Origin: UBA3871 sp002392265
Lineage (GTDB): Bacteria; Bacillota; Clostridia; Peptostreptococcales; Anaerovoracaceae
Reading direction: 5' to 3'
NCBI GenBank assembly: GCA_946614255.1
Contig: CAMOGS010000060.1
Coordinates: forward strand, 46,553-110,552
Length of the DNA stretch: 64,000 bases
The position numbers were made by a program, and so were the translations under genes. Below are positions 34,534 to 43,152 of this stretch, one piece after another. Positions within the stretch are counted from its first letter, which is position 1, and every line of letters begins with the position of its first letter. The notes under the pieces were generated by a model. It saw nothing but the letters and a program-made list of their open reading frames with translations. It ran no database searches and had not been told where the DNA came from.

Positions 34534-35331
34534 TTACCACACAAAGGTCGCCCAACGGTCGTTTACCTTCGGTACAAGCAACGCAAACAGCTTGCCGCGA
34601 ATACTGTGTTTCCTCATTTCTTCGTTGAAGCTATGCTCCTCTATCATTCTGAATCCGGGAACAAGGTCTGCTATTTCCTGCCCCGAATCGGTGCCGGACA
34701 CAAAGTGCGCATTTGTGTTTCTGACGGCATCATGCCGTTTTTCGTTTTTGACCAGAATTTTGCCGTTTTGCTCGGCAATCAGCGTTCCGCCGCCCGGGAA
34801 GTTTTCCTTTAATACATTAAGGAATTCCTGAATCTGCGCCATTGTAAGGTACATAAAAAGTCCCTCCGCAATGAAAACCGGGGCGCTCTTTCTGCCCGAA
34901 ACCGCTTCCTTTACCGGCTTGCACCACTCGCCATCAAGCGCATTACCTGCAATCATGGTAACTCTTTCTCTTTCGGGAAAAGCTTTCTTCCTTGCCGCAA
35001 TTGCGTCCGGGAGATCAAGGTCAAACCAAAGTATTTTACCGTTATCTATGCGCGTAAATCTGTCGTCAAAGCCTGCTCCAACATTTACAATCACAGTATC
35101 GGGGAACGCTTTGATAATTCCTTTCAATTGTCTGTCGAGCATTATCGTCCTCGCAACAACGCCCTCGTGCGAAAGAAATTTGTCATACTTTGCTGTATCA
35201 ACACCCAATGCTTTTATTATCTCTACAGCCTTCTGATCCTTGATTCTGGCATTTTTACGCAGTGTTTCATTTGCCTTTATGGACAGCGGAATAAGTGCCG
35301 TCGTCTGAATATCTCCTAATTTTAATTCCAT
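34534..35331 (-). CDS. class I SAM-dependent methyltransferase (LCMT/TcmP family)
   Basis: 265 residues. Motifs: VIVNVGAGFDDRF (SAM binding), WFDLDLPDAIAARK and FIAEGLFMYLT, typical of leucine carboxyl methyltransferase-like / tetracenomycin O-methyltransferase proteins. They methylate carboxyl or hydroxyl groups. Its promoter carries the TTAG-N6-CTAA box found at the iron genes, so it may be metal regulated and could act on a siderophore-like compound; that is inference. Confidence 0.88.
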   Translation of the reverse strand: MELKLGDIQTTALIPLSIKANETLRKNARIKDQKAVEIIKALGVDTAKYDKFLSHEGVVARTIMLDRQLKGIIKAFPDTVIVNVGAGFDDRFTRIDNGKILWFDLDLPDAIAARKKAFPERERVTMIAGNALDGEWCKPVKEAVSGRKSAPVFIAEGLFMYLTMAQIQEFLNVLKENFPGGGTLIAEQNGKILVKNEKRHDAVRNTNAHFVSGTDSGQEIADLVPGFRMIEEHSFNEEMRKHSIRGKLFALLVPKVNDRWATFVW

Positions 35332-35368
35332 TGTAAATCTCCTTGTTACTACTTTTCACGAAGGCGTT

Positions 35369-35384
35369 GTTAGCCTCCTCTAAC
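35369..35384. promoter_or_regulatory. DtxR-type palindrome at the methyltransferase promoter
   Basis: GTTAG-CCTCCT-CTAAC, directly downstream of the -10 element of the minus-strand promoter, a repressing position. Confidence 0.55.
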
Positions 35385-35386
35385 TA

Positions 35387-35415
35387 AATATATACCCGTT
35401 TCTACCTATCTGCAA
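35387..35415 (-). promoter_or_regulatory. promoter of the methyltransferase gene
   Basis: TTGCAG, 17-base spacer, TATATT on the minus strand. The feo promoter at 45.9 kb has the same layout (TTGCAA, 17, TATATT) with the same box after the -10. Confidence 0.7.
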
Positions 35416-35491
35416 CCCTTTTCTGACAATCCTTTATAGATGCCTTAAAATCTCCTATAGCTGCAGCGTCTCAAAAAAAAATTATATTTTT

Positions 35492-35522
35492 TTGTTTAAG
35501 CTAAAATTACCCCGGGTATAAA
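35492..35522 (+). promoter_or_regulatory. probable promoter of the cys leader-cysK-cysE operon
   Basis: TATAAA at 35517-35522 with TTTAAG 16 bases or TTGTTT 19 bases upstream. A short palindrome TACCC-C-GGGTA overlaps the -10. No better promoter exists between the leader ORF and cysK. Confidence 0.45.
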
Positions 35523-35595
35523 GAGATGCAAGTGGGAAAGAACCCACAAAGTCAATTATCTGACCCAAAGCAAATCAAAAGAAAGGAAAGCTGCA

Positions 35596-35733
35596 ATGAA
35601 AAGCTTCGCAAACACAATCTGCAAGACTTGTAAGAACGCATGTATGGCATGTTGTTGTTTTGTGCTGCTTTTCATGAGACTCTTTACCAGTATGCAGAAT
35701 CCCGGTTTGCGATGTTGCTGCGCGCTCATTTAA
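35596..35733 (+). CDS. cysteine-rich 45-residue leader peptide upstream of cysK
   Basis: ATG at 35596 with AAAGGA eight bases upstream. Nine of 45 codons are Cys, including two runs of three (TGT TGT TGT at 35650-35658, TGT TGC TGC at 35713-35721). It ends with TAA at 35731-35733, 49 bases before a terminator and 152 before cysK. The position, RBS and Cys-codon runs fit a regulatory leader peptide read as a gauge of Cys-tRNA; it is unlike the SCIFF peptides, and no radical SAM maturase is adjacent. It could instead be a metal-binding peptide. Confidence 0.65.
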   Translation: MKSFANTICKTCKNACMACCCFVLLFMRLFTSMQNPGLRCCCALI

Positions 35734-35799
35734 TTTGCGTAAACACATCAAATCAGAATAACTGTTAAAAGAATGCATTACAAAGAGCTTCTCATGAAA
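35669..35799 (+). promoter_or_regulatory. antiterminator pairing within the cys leader
   Basis: The segment TTTCATGAGACTCTTT (35670-35685), inside the leader peptide gene just after the first Cys run, can form 16 pairs, with a 2-base bulge, with the 5' arm of the terminator (AAAGAGCTTCTCATGAAA, 35782-35799). That pairing excludes the terminator. Confidence 0.6.
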
Positions 35800-35820
35800 T
35801 TGAGGAGCTCTTTTATTTTA
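35782..35820 (+). terminator. terminator between the cys leader peptide and cysK
   Basis: 13-bp stem AAAGAGCTTCTCA / TGAGGAGCTCTTT with one G-U pair and a 6-base loop, then TTTATTTTATT. It lies upstream of cysK inside the likely operon, as expected of an attenuator. Confidence 0.85.
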
Positions 35821-35885
35821 TTCTGTCCGAAATCGGGCCGGAAATTGGCGCACTAAGAACATATAAAACAAAGGAGAAACTAACC

Positions 35886-36818
35886 ATGAAAATATATCAC
35901 TCATTATCCGAACTTATCGGAAGAACACCACTTTTTGAAGCACAGGCCTATGAAAAGGCTGAAAACTTAAACGCCCTCATCTACGCAAAGCTTGAAGGGT
36001 TTAACCCGGGCGGCTCCGTAAAAGACAGAGTCGCACTCGGTCTCATCCTCGACGCCGAAAAAAGCGGCAAGCTCCAGCCCGGCGGTACCATCATCGAACC
36101 AACCTCCGGAAACACAGGCATCGGCCTTGCTGCAGTCGGCGTATCCCGAGGCTACCGCGTGATCATCACCATGCCTGAAACAATGTCCGAGGAGCGCAGA
36201 AAGCTTATCGCAGCTTACGGTGCGGAGCTGGTGCTGACTGAGGGCGCAAAGGGGATGAAGGGAGCCATCGCAAAAGCAGAAGAGCTTGCCGCTTCCATCC
36301 CCGGGTCCATCATCGCAGGTCAGTTTGAGAATCCTGCAAACCCAGAAATCCACCGCAACACGACAGGCCCTGAAATCTGGGAAGACACTGCCGGGACCGT
36401 TGACATCCTTGTTTCGGGAGTCGGCACAGGAGGCAGCCTTACCGGAATCGGCGAGTACCTAAAGAGTCTCAAGCCTGAGGTAAAGATTGTGGCAGTAGAG
36501 CCGGCGGAATCCCCTGTTTTAAGCGGTGGTGAAGTGGGCAAACACGGCATTCAGGGAATCGGAGCAGGCTTTGTTCCAAGCGTTCTTAACAGCAAAATCT
36601 ACGACGAAATTATACCCGTAAAGACTGAGGATGCTTACAAAACTGCGAGAAAGTTTGTAAAATCCGAAGGTCTGCTCCTCGGAATCTCTGCAGGCGCAGC
36701 GCTCCATGCGGCAACAGAGCTCGCAAAGAGACCTGAAAACGCCCGCAAAAGAATCGTAGTTATATTCCCTGACGGCGGAGAAAAATATCTCTCAACACCG
36801 CTTTATACAGAGAAGTAA
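35886..36818 (+). CDS. cysK: cysteine synthase A (O-acetylserine sulfhydrylase)
   Basis: 310 residues. The PLP lysine is in GGSVKDRVA, the substrate loop is EPTSGNTGIGLA, and the phosphate-binding glycines are SGVGTGGSLTG. It makes cysteine from O-acetylserine and sulfide with PLP in the cytosol. The ATG at 35886 has AAAGGAG upstream. cysE starts one base after its stop, so the two are cotranscribed. The upstream Cys-rich leader and terminator suggest control by cysteine. Confidence 0.96.
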   Translation: MKIYHSLSELIGRTPLFEAQAYEKAENLNALIYAKLEGFNPGGSVKDRVALGLILDAEKSGKLQPGGTIIEPTSGNTGIGLAAVGVSRGYRVIITMPETMSEERRKLIAAYGAELVLTEGAKGMKGAIAKAEELAASIPGSIIAGQFENPANPEIHRNTTGPEIWEDTAGTVDILVSGVGTGGSLTGIGEYLKSLKPEVKIVAVEPAESPVLSGGEVGKHGIQGIGAGFVPSVLNSKIYDEIIPVKTEDAYKTARKFVKSEGLLLGISAGAALHAATELAKRPENARKRIVVIFPDGGEKYLSTPLYTEK

Positions 36819-36819
36819 A

Positions 36820-37713
36820 ATGGCAAGTATTATAGAAAAGGAAATTGACTCTGTTGTGGGGCTGATTCTGGACGATTACAACCTGGGCCGCCCCACAGCC
36901 TCACCTGAGGCGCGATACATTGACAAAATGGAGCTTTTCGCGAAGCCCGAAAGAGACATCATCATAGACATGGTGTGCAAGCTACGGTGCATCCTTTTTC
37001 CCGGCTATTTCAGGGATAAATCCTACCGCCTTTACTCAATCAGCCACAATCTCTCAGCCCTGATCGGTGATGTGATTTACAACCTGAACAAGCAGATATG
37101 TATTGCGCTACGTTTTAACCCGAAATATGAAAATGCCGATGAAACGGAAATCGAAGCCGCTGCACAGCGCATCTCACTTGATTTTTTCAGGAAAATACCA
37201 AGCATACGACAAGCTCTCGAGCTTGACCTCGACGCGGCATACGACGGCGATCCGGCAGCCTCCTCAAAAGAAGAGATAGTCTTCGCCTATCCCGGACTTA
37301 CCGCTATTACGATAAGTCGTCTGGCGCACGAGCTCTACCTTTTGGGCGTACCTCTCATCCCCCGCATTATGACCGAATATGCGCATAGCCTGACCGGAAT
37401 TGACATCCACCCGGGCGCGAGCCTCGGCCGCTATTTTTTCATTGACCACGGTACAGGCATAGTCATCGGTGAGACCACCGAAATCGGCGACAATGTTAAA
37501 ATCTATCAGGGCGTCACGCTAGGCGCCCTTTCAACGCGCGGGGGGCAGAGCCTTCGCGGCAAAAAGAGGCACCCCACCATCGAGGACAACGTTACGATAT
37601 ATTCCGGTGCCTCCGTTTTCGGCGGTGAAACCGTAATCGGCGAAGGAACCATAATCGGCTCAAATGCCTTTATCGTAAGCTCTGTTGCCCCCGGCAGCAG
37701 GGTGTGCGTATAG
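36820..37713 (+). CDS. cysE: serine O-acetyltransferase
   Basis: 297 residues. The C-terminal left-handed beta helix is clear (GIDIHPGASLGRYFFIDHG, GETTEIGDNVKIYQGVTLG), including the active-site His-Asp region. The N-terminal 170 residues are longer than in the short CysE proteins of Bacillus and resemble EpsC/SATase of anaerobes. It converts serine and acetyl-CoA to O-acetylserine, the substrate of CysK, encoded just upstream. The end lies 14 bases from the convergent ABC gene. Confidence 0.94.
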   Translation: MASIIEKEIDSVVGLILDDYNLGRPTASPEARYIDKMELFAKPERDIIIDMVCKLRCILFPGYFRDKSYRLYSISHNLSALIGDVIYNLNKQICIALRFNPKYENADETEIEAAAQRISLDFFRKIPSIRQALELDLDAAYDGDPAASSKEEIVFAYPGLTAITISRLAHELYLLGVPLIPRIMTEYAHSLTGIDIHPGASLGRYFFIDHGTGIVIGETTEIGDNVKIYQGVTLGALSTRGGQSLRGKKRHPTIEDNVTIYSGASVFGGETVIGEGTIIGSNAFIVSSVAPGSRVCV

Positions 37714-37727
37714 AGTAAGCCCGGAGT

Positions 37728-39464
37728 CTACGCAATCTTCCAGCTTACCGCGCGTTTTCTGCCGGAAACAAAGTTCCGGTAGATGCCGTCTTCGCGCATC
37801 AGTTGGTCGTGCTTGCCTTTTTGCACGATTTTGCCTTTGTCTATGACTATTATCTGATCTGCATTTCTAACCGTCTTCAGGCGGTGTGCAATCATGATAA
37901 TGGTCTTTTTCTTTGTGAGATTTTCGATTGCCTCGGTAAGCTCCTTTTCGTTCTCCGGATCGACATTTGCCGTAGCTTCGTCGAGAATGATTATAGGCGC
38001 ATCCTTCATTATTGCGCGTGCGATTGCAATTCTTTGCTTTTCACCACCCGAAAGAGTAGCCCCGCCTTCACCGACGATTGTTTCATAGCCTTCAGGCAGC
38101 GACATTATAAAATCATGGCAGCGTGCTTTCTTTGCGGCTGCAATCACATCCTCCATCGACGCCTCAGACCTGCCGAATCTGATATTGTTTGCAATCGTGT
38201 CCTCAAAGAGATATACCTTTTGGAATACAAAGCTGAAATTCTCCATAAGAGAATCAAAGCTGTAGTCCTTTACATCTCTGCCTCCGAGGGTAACCCTTCC
38301 TTCCTTTACATCCCAGAATCGCGCAATCAGCGATGTGATTGTCGTCTTTCCGCCGCCGGACGGCCCGACGATGGCTGTTGTAGTTCCTTCTTTTATGTCA
38401 AGTGTCACATCATCTATAATCTTGCGATTCTCATATGCAAAGCTTACGTTCTCGAGATGTATGTCGCGATTTTCAGGATGAATTACCTCCCCGTCTATGT
38501 CCATCTGCTCAATGTCGAGAATTTCGTTTGCAAGGTCCACGCCCTTTCCGATAACCTTTAAAAGCGCCGTGTATATTCCCGCTGAATCGAGTGCTTCAAA
38601 TACCATAAATGAACACATAAGCATCGTGATGAGATATTCGAGTTCCATAGTGCCGCCAAAGTAGAAAGACAGCGATGCTGCAGCAATTGCTACACCTGCA
38701 AGCTTGCTGATAAGCATCTGAACTCCCACCGCAGGAATGGCTGTGGTTTCCGCAAGGATATCTGCTTTCTTCTTTCTCTCTACGCTGCCCGCAACTCTGC
38801 TGTTATTTTCTGCGAAAATGTTGTAATTCCTGATTTCGGCAATTCCCTGAACATATTCGAGAATCACCCCTACCATTTCTTTATCCGCTTCGATTTTCTC
38901 ATCCGCGACCTTTGCAATCTTGCGATTTGTAATGCTGTTTACAATCATAAATACTGCAATTCCAATGATTGAAACCAGTCCTATTCTCACATCAAGCAGG
39001 AACATTGCAAGCGCAATCACAGCTGTCGTGATACTTCCCTGAAGCACCATCATTATTGCACGTGTTGCGATATCGCTCATCTGCTCGAGCGTATTAGTCG
39101 TAACCGAAGTGATGTGTCCCAGACTCGTATCGTTGAAATACCCCATAGGCAGGTATCTAAGGTGCTCGCCGATTTCAATTCGCTTTCCGGCGCAGGTATC
39201 GTATCCGCCTTCAGTCTGCAGCATATTGGTAAAGCGATTTACGACAGTCCTCCCTACAGTACTGATGAGCATAAATCCTATTACGCAGGCAAAGGTCTTT
39301 CCTTCTATTTTCCCGTAAACAGCTGCCTGAATCGCAAAGAATGCCGCGGGGATTTTCATTGCTCCGAACATTGCGTCCAGTACACCGAGTATTACTGCCC
39401 CATAGAACTTTTTTCTGTTTTTTTCATTGCAAAAGTCAAAAAACTTCTTTAACATCCTAAGCAT
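37728..39464 (-). CDS. ABC transporter permease-ATPase (YbtQ/IrtB-like)
   Basis: 578 residues: six-helix domain to about 310, then ATPase with Walker A GPSGGGKTT, signature LSGGEKQR, Walker B IIILDEATANVDPE and AHR. The start overlaps the end of the upstream ABC gene by 8 bases, with GAGGAGG as ribosome site. DEATAN-VDPE in place of SALD is common in Ybt/Irt-type siderophore transporters. With its partner it probably forms a heterodimer; an iron-box palindrome precedes the pair. Confidence 0.85.
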   Translation of the reverse strand: MLRMLKKFFDFCNEKNRKKFYGAVILGVLDAMFGAMKIPAAFFAIQAAVYGKIEGKTFACVIGFMLISTVGRTVVNRFTNMLQTEGGYDTCAGKRIEIGEHLRYLPMGYFNDTSLGHITSVTTNTLEQMSDIATRAIMMVLQGSITTAVIALAMFLLDVRIGLVSIIGIAVFMIVNSITNRKIAKVADEKIEADKEMVGVILEYVQGIAEIRNYNIFAENNSRVAGSVERKKKADILAETTAIPAVGVQMLISKLAGVAIAAASLSFYFGGTMELEYLITMLMCSFMVFEALDSAGIYTALLKVIGKGVDLANEILDIEQMDIDGEVIHPENRDIHLENVSFAYENRKIIDDVTLDIKEGTTTAIVGPSGGGKTTITSLIARFWDVKEGRVTLGGRDVKDYSFDSLMENFSFVFQKVYLFEDTIANNIRFGRSEASMEDVIAAAKKARCHDFIMSLPEGYETIVGEGGATLSGGEKQRIAIARAIMKDAPIIILDEATANVDPENEKELTEAIENLTKKKTIIMIAHRLKTVRNADQIIVIDKGKIVQKGKHDQLMREDGIYRNFVSGRKRAVSWKIA

Positions 39465-41211
39465 AAGCTGCCTCCTCTCCCGAATCGCGTGTCATGCTGT
39501 GGGCTTCCCACATATTTCTGTAAAGCTCACATCCCGAAAGCAGCTCCTTGTGGGTTCCTTCCGCTTCGAGATTACCTTTGTTTATAACGAAAATCCTGTC
39601 GGCAGTCTGTATTGTTGAAAGTCTGTGCGCTATTACGATAAGCGTGCGCCCCTTCACAAGCTTTGCCACACTTTCCTGCACAAGGGCTTCGTTTTCCGGA
39701 TCGGTATAAGCTGTCGCCTCATCCATAATTACCACCGGCGCATCTTTCAGCATCGCCCTGGCAATACAAATTCTCTGCCGCTCTCCGCCCGACAGATGTC
39801 CGCCCGCTCCGCCGACAAGCGTATCATAGCCGTTTTCAAGATTCATGATAAACTCGTGGCAGCCCGAGGCCTTTGCCGCCGCCACAACCTCTTCATCAGT
39901 AGCGCCCGCCTTTCCGAGCCTGATGTTCTCCTTTACTGTCATATCAAAGAGATAGTTGTCCTGCGCAACATAGGCAATCTGACCCATGTAGTAGTAAAGC
40001 GGCAAATCTTTAATGTTTCCCCCGCCGTATGAGATACTGCCCGAATCAACATCCCACAGAGAGTCAATAAGCCTTGCAATCGTACTCTTTCCCGAGCCCG
40101 ACGGTCCGACAATGGCATTTACCTCGCCTTGCTTTATTTCCATATTGATACCGTGAAGGACTTCTTTATCCTTGTAGGTAAATCTGACATCCCTAAGCGA
40201 AATGTCAGAGCCCTCAGGAACATCGACAACCCTTCCCGGTCTTTCCATCTCTTCTCTTTCCAAAATCTCCGTTACTTCTCCGAATATGGTTCTCATCTTT
40301 GAAATGTCGTCGGAATATGAGAAGGCAATAATGAGCGGAGTAATAATCCCTGCTGAAAGGATGATGCATGTGATAAAATCTCCCGCTGCCAGACTGCCGC
40401 TGCGAACCAGCAATAGCCCTACAGGCAATACGCCAAGGAAGGTCGCCGGCGTAAAGCACATCGTTCCCGCCTGCCACCACACGCATTTTCTCATCCATCT
40501 GATGAAGCAGTCCGCACCTTCTCTCGCAGCATCTACAAACTTCTCATACGAGCTGCCGGTTTTTCCAAAGGCCTTTATGACCTCGATGCCATTTATGTAC
40601 TCGACCGCAGTATCATTTAAATATTTGGTCTTTTTAACCGTTGTATCAAAGTCGCCTTTACTCTTTACTATCATGACTGTAGCGCAAAATGCACCGACCA
40701 CAGCCGGAAGCAGGGTGGCAAGCCCCATGCGCCAGTCTATTGCAAGCATATATACAAACATGACCAGCGGGAGCAAAAGGTTTGCCGTAAACTCCGGTAT
40801 GATATGCGCCAAAGTGGTCTCCATCGAATCGACACGCTCCACTATTATATTTTTGTAAGAGCCGCTGTTATCGTCGAGAACGGAACCCAGCGGAATGCGT
40901 GAAAGCTTTTCGCAAAGATCTGTTCTGATTCCGGCAAGCACATTAAAGGTCGCCACATGTGAAAGCGTAGTGGATAAATTGTGAAACAGCACTCTCACAA
41001 CCCATGCCAGCGCTATAAGCAGAATCTGCCAAAGGTAATAATTTGCATTGTTGTTTCCGCCAAGCAGATTTCTGACCATATCCGCTATAATAAGGTATGG
41101 TACAAACGATGCTGCAACTCCTGCTATCGCAAGCAGGATACTACCGCAGTAGTATCCCTTTTTTCGCCCGGCGAATTCGGCTACCCAGGACATAACTCCT
41201 CTTTTTTTCAT
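39457..41211 (-). CDS. ABC transporter permease-ATPase (YbtP/IrtA-like)
   Basis: 584 residues with the same architecture: Walker A GPSGSGKST, signature LSGGERQR, Walker B VVIMDEATAYTDPE and AHR. It is the upstream member of the pair. YbtPQ and IrtAB, although exporter-fold proteins, import ferric siderophores; the operon, the atypical Walker B tails and the GTTAGCAATTGCTAAC box upstream support an iron role here. No siderophore synthesis genes are in the window. Confidence 0.85.
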   Translation of the reverse strand: MKKRGVMSWVAEFAGRKKGYYCGSILLAIAGVAASFVPYLIIADMVRNLLGGNNNANYYLWQILLIALAWVVRVLFHNLSTTLSHVATFNVLAGIRTDLCEKLSRIPLGSVLDDNSGSYKNIIVERVDSMETTLAHIIPEFTANLLLPLVMFVYMLAIDWRMGLATLLPAVVGAFCATVMIVKSKGDFDTTVKKTKYLNDTAVEYINGIEVIKAFGKTGSSYEKFVDAAREGADCFIRWMRKCVWWQAGTMCFTPATFLGVLPVGLLLVRSGSLAAGDFITCIILSAGIITPLIIAFSYSDDISKMRTIFGEVTEILEREEMERPGRVVDVPEGSDISLRDVRFTYKDKEVLHGINMEIKQGEVNAIVGPSGSGKSTIARLIDSLWDVDSGSISYGGGNIKDLPLYYYMGQIAYVAQDNYLFDMTVKENIRLGKAGATDEEVVAAAKASGCHEFIMNLENGYDTLVGGAGGHLSGGERQRICIARAMLKDAPVVIMDEATAYTDPENEALVQESVAKLVKGRTLIVIAHRLSTIQTADRIFVINKGNLEAEGTHKELLSGCELYRNMWEAHSMTRDSGEEAAYA

Positions 41212-41272
41212 AGTATCTCCCCTTCCTTATTTCTTAATTAACGTTGCTTAGTGCAATCTATACCCTGATTAT

Positions 41273-41288
41273 GTTAGCAATTGCTAAC
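41273..41288. promoter_or_regulatory. DtxR-type palindrome upstream of the Ybt-like ABC pair
   Basis: Perfect 16-bp palindrome GTTAGCAATTGCTAAC, 62 bases before the ABC start, between candidate -35 and -10 elements (TATAGA downstream). Confidence 0.6.
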
Positions 41289-41343
41289 TACAAGGTTTTA
41301 ATAATGACCCCAAACCGAACTATTGAGCTTGGAGTCATAAATA

Positions 41344-42705
41344 TTAATCCGTAGGCAGGCTGCCGTCTTTTATCAGTCTCAGCATGATGTCGGCAATCTT
41401 CGGGTCGAACTGTCGACCCTTGTTTTTTTCAAACTCTTCGATAATATGCTCTTTTGAAAGCCTGTCTCTGTATACGCGATTTGTGTTCATCGCATCAAAC
41501 GAATCCGCAACGCAAATCATTCTTGCAATCATCGGAATATCTTCACCGGCTTTTCCCTCAGGATATCCCCTTCCATCATACCTTTCGTGATGATAAAGAG
41601 CACCCTCGCCCGCATTTTCAAGGCTCTTAAAGCTGCTGAGGATTTCACCTCCGCGCACTGTGTGCGACTTGATGACCTCGAATTCTTCTTCGGTCAGCTT
41701 GCCCGGTTTGCGCAAAATGCTGTCCGGGACACCGATTTTGCCGCAGTCGTGAAGCAGCGCAACGTAATAGATACGCTCGAGTGCTTCTCCCTCATATCCC
41801 AGTTTTTCGGCAATAAGCCTTGTGTAGGTTGCAACACGCTTTGAATGACCGTTTGTATACGAATCCTTTGCATCGATGAAGCCTGTAAATGTTTCTATAG
41901 ATTCACTTATGATGATGTTGTCGCGCTCGTGACGCACATTGTACTTTTTAATCTGTGCGGCAGTGACTGCGAACATCAAAAGTGCAATCAGCCATATTGC
42001 CATACCGCCGAGCGAAACCTTGAACAGCGTTTCGCTTTTAAGCTGTCTGTGAAGCTTGTACTCGATATCAATTGTCGAGTCATCAATAGACTCACCGATA
42101 GGCACATAGATAATGAATCCGGGGACAGTTCCTTCGTTTGCCTTTATTGGAACTTCAAGTGCATTCGGGCTGTCACTCGGATAATATACCAGATAATCTC
42201 CCGGCTCCATGGTAACCAGAGTCTCACCATCAACGGTAAAGAATTTCAGATTGTAGTCGCTCGAATTGTAATCGCGTAAATCCGGAATAGTTTCCACAAC
42301 TTCGCTGCCGTCCTTCATCTGGTGGATTTCCAACGCCCCGTTCCAAGCGGACGACAGGAATGCTCCGCTGTTAAAGTTCAGTCGGAACGAGAATTCGGAG
42401 ACTTCATCGTTTGTGTTGTTTGCAAAAGCAAAATCATAGGTGTGAGCTTCGTAATTGTGTTCCGTCAGTCCCTCGCCGTCAAAATCAAAAACCTTGGTCC
42501 ATGTGCTGCTCCTTTGCGTAACGCTTAAAGAGAGGCTCTCTGCCCGGGTGCTATCCTGCGAGAAAGCCTCTTCTCCCGAAAGAGATTCGGTGTGTACCGC
42601 GTTGTTGTAAGCATTGGTCTTGACAATGCTCCCGACAAAAAGAGCGGCCACAAGCAGTAACGTAATCGCGAAAGCCCATATTGCGTGCTTTCTGACACTA
42701 TTCAT
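41344..42705 (-). CDS. membrane HD-GYP phosphodiesterase with extracellular beta domain
   Basis: About 453 residues from the ATG at 42705 (GGAGGATGAG upstream). Helix 1 (about 8-28), an extracellular domain (about 30-230), helix 2 (about 235-255), then an HD-GYP domain with LLHDCGKIGVP and HHERYDGRGYPEG, both metal- and GYP-motifs intact. HD-GYP proteins hydrolyse c-di-GMP. The ectodomain segment YDFAFANNTNDEVSEFSF, followed by SSAWNG, resembles a CBM2-like carbohydrate-binding fold. It is the counterpart of the two diguanylate cyclases at 9-12 kb. Confidence 0.88.
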   Translation of the reverse strand: MNSVRKHAIWAFAITLLLVAALFVGSIVKTNAYNNAVHTESLSGEEAFSQDSTRAESLSLSVTQRSSTWTKVFDFDGEGLTEHNYEAHTYDFAFANNTNDEVSEFSFRLNFNSGAFLSSAWNGALEIHQMKDGSEVVETIPDLRDYNSSDYNLKFFTVDGETLVTMEPGDYLVYYPSDSPNALEVPIKANEGTVPGFIIYVPIGESIDDSTIDIEYKLHRQLKSETLFKVSLGGMAIWLIALLMFAVTAAQIKKYNVRHERDNIIISESIETFTGFIDAKDSYTNGHSKRVATYTRLIAEKLGYEGEALERIYYVALLHDCGKIGVPDSILRKPGKLTEEEFEVIKSHTVRGGEILSSFKSLENAGEGALYHHERYDGRGYPEGKAGEDIPMIARMICVADSFDAMNTNRVYRDRLSKEHIIEEFEKNKGRQFDPKIADIMLRLIKDGSLPTD

Positions 42706-42810
42706 TTTCTCATCCTCCACTTCGCCTATGTAATCTGCATACCATACACCTTTTTTATCGGGTTCTGTTTTGCCGCATTGATGTATTCTCTGCAAATTTA
42801 ATGCTTACTA

Positions 42811-42860
42811 ATGTTCTATCACATATTGTTTCTTTTTTAAAGCATTTTTGCGAAAACGAT
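42811..42860 (-). promoter_or_regulatory. probable promoter of the HD-GYP gene
   Basis: On the minus strand GCAAAAATGCTTTAAAAAA, then ACAATATGTGATAGAAC. It closely matches the promoter region of the NrdD-like gene at 26.1 kb. Confidence 0.4.
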
Positions 42861-42867
42861 GAACACT

Positions 42868-43146
42868 TTAGGAAACTTCCCACATGGCACCCATATTCTT
42901 AAATCCGCCCTCCGGCATGCAGCCCGAGCAAGCGGTGCCTCCGGAGCAGCCGGAGCAGCCGCTGCAGCAGCTACAGGAATGTCCGCAGCCTGCGCTCTGT
43001 GAAAAATCAATTTTCCTGATCACCTTTGAACGCTCCAGAAACTCTATGTCGCGTTTTACCTTTTCAACGGAGGTTCCAAGCTCCATTGCCAGCATTTCAA
43101 GAGTACGCGATTTTCCGTCTTTCAGTAAGCTTAATAATTCTTCCAT
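42868..43146 (-). CDS. feoC: FeoC-like regulator with cysteine cluster
   Basis: 92 residues. Residues 1 to about 45 form a winged-helix-like HTH (LEMLAMELGTSVEKVKRDIEFL). Residues 52-78 hold ten Cys in CGHSCSCCSGCSGCS and nearby, a likely Fe-S or metal site. It is the last gene of the feo operon, 6 bases after feoB. FeoC proteins bind FeoB or sense iron/oxygen; the Cys content here is higher than in enteric FeoC. Confidence 0.82.
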   Translation of the reverse strand: MEELLSLLKDGKSRTLEMLAMELGTSVEKVKRDIEFLERSKVIRKIDFSQSAGCGHSCSCCSGCSGCSGGTACSGCMPEGGFKNMGAMWEVS

Positions 43147-43152
43147 TTCACT

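Noticed and set aside
35575..35778. 67-codon minus-strand frame opposite the cys leader peptide
   Set aside because: No ribosome site on that strand; the plus-strand ORF has one and fits the operon context.
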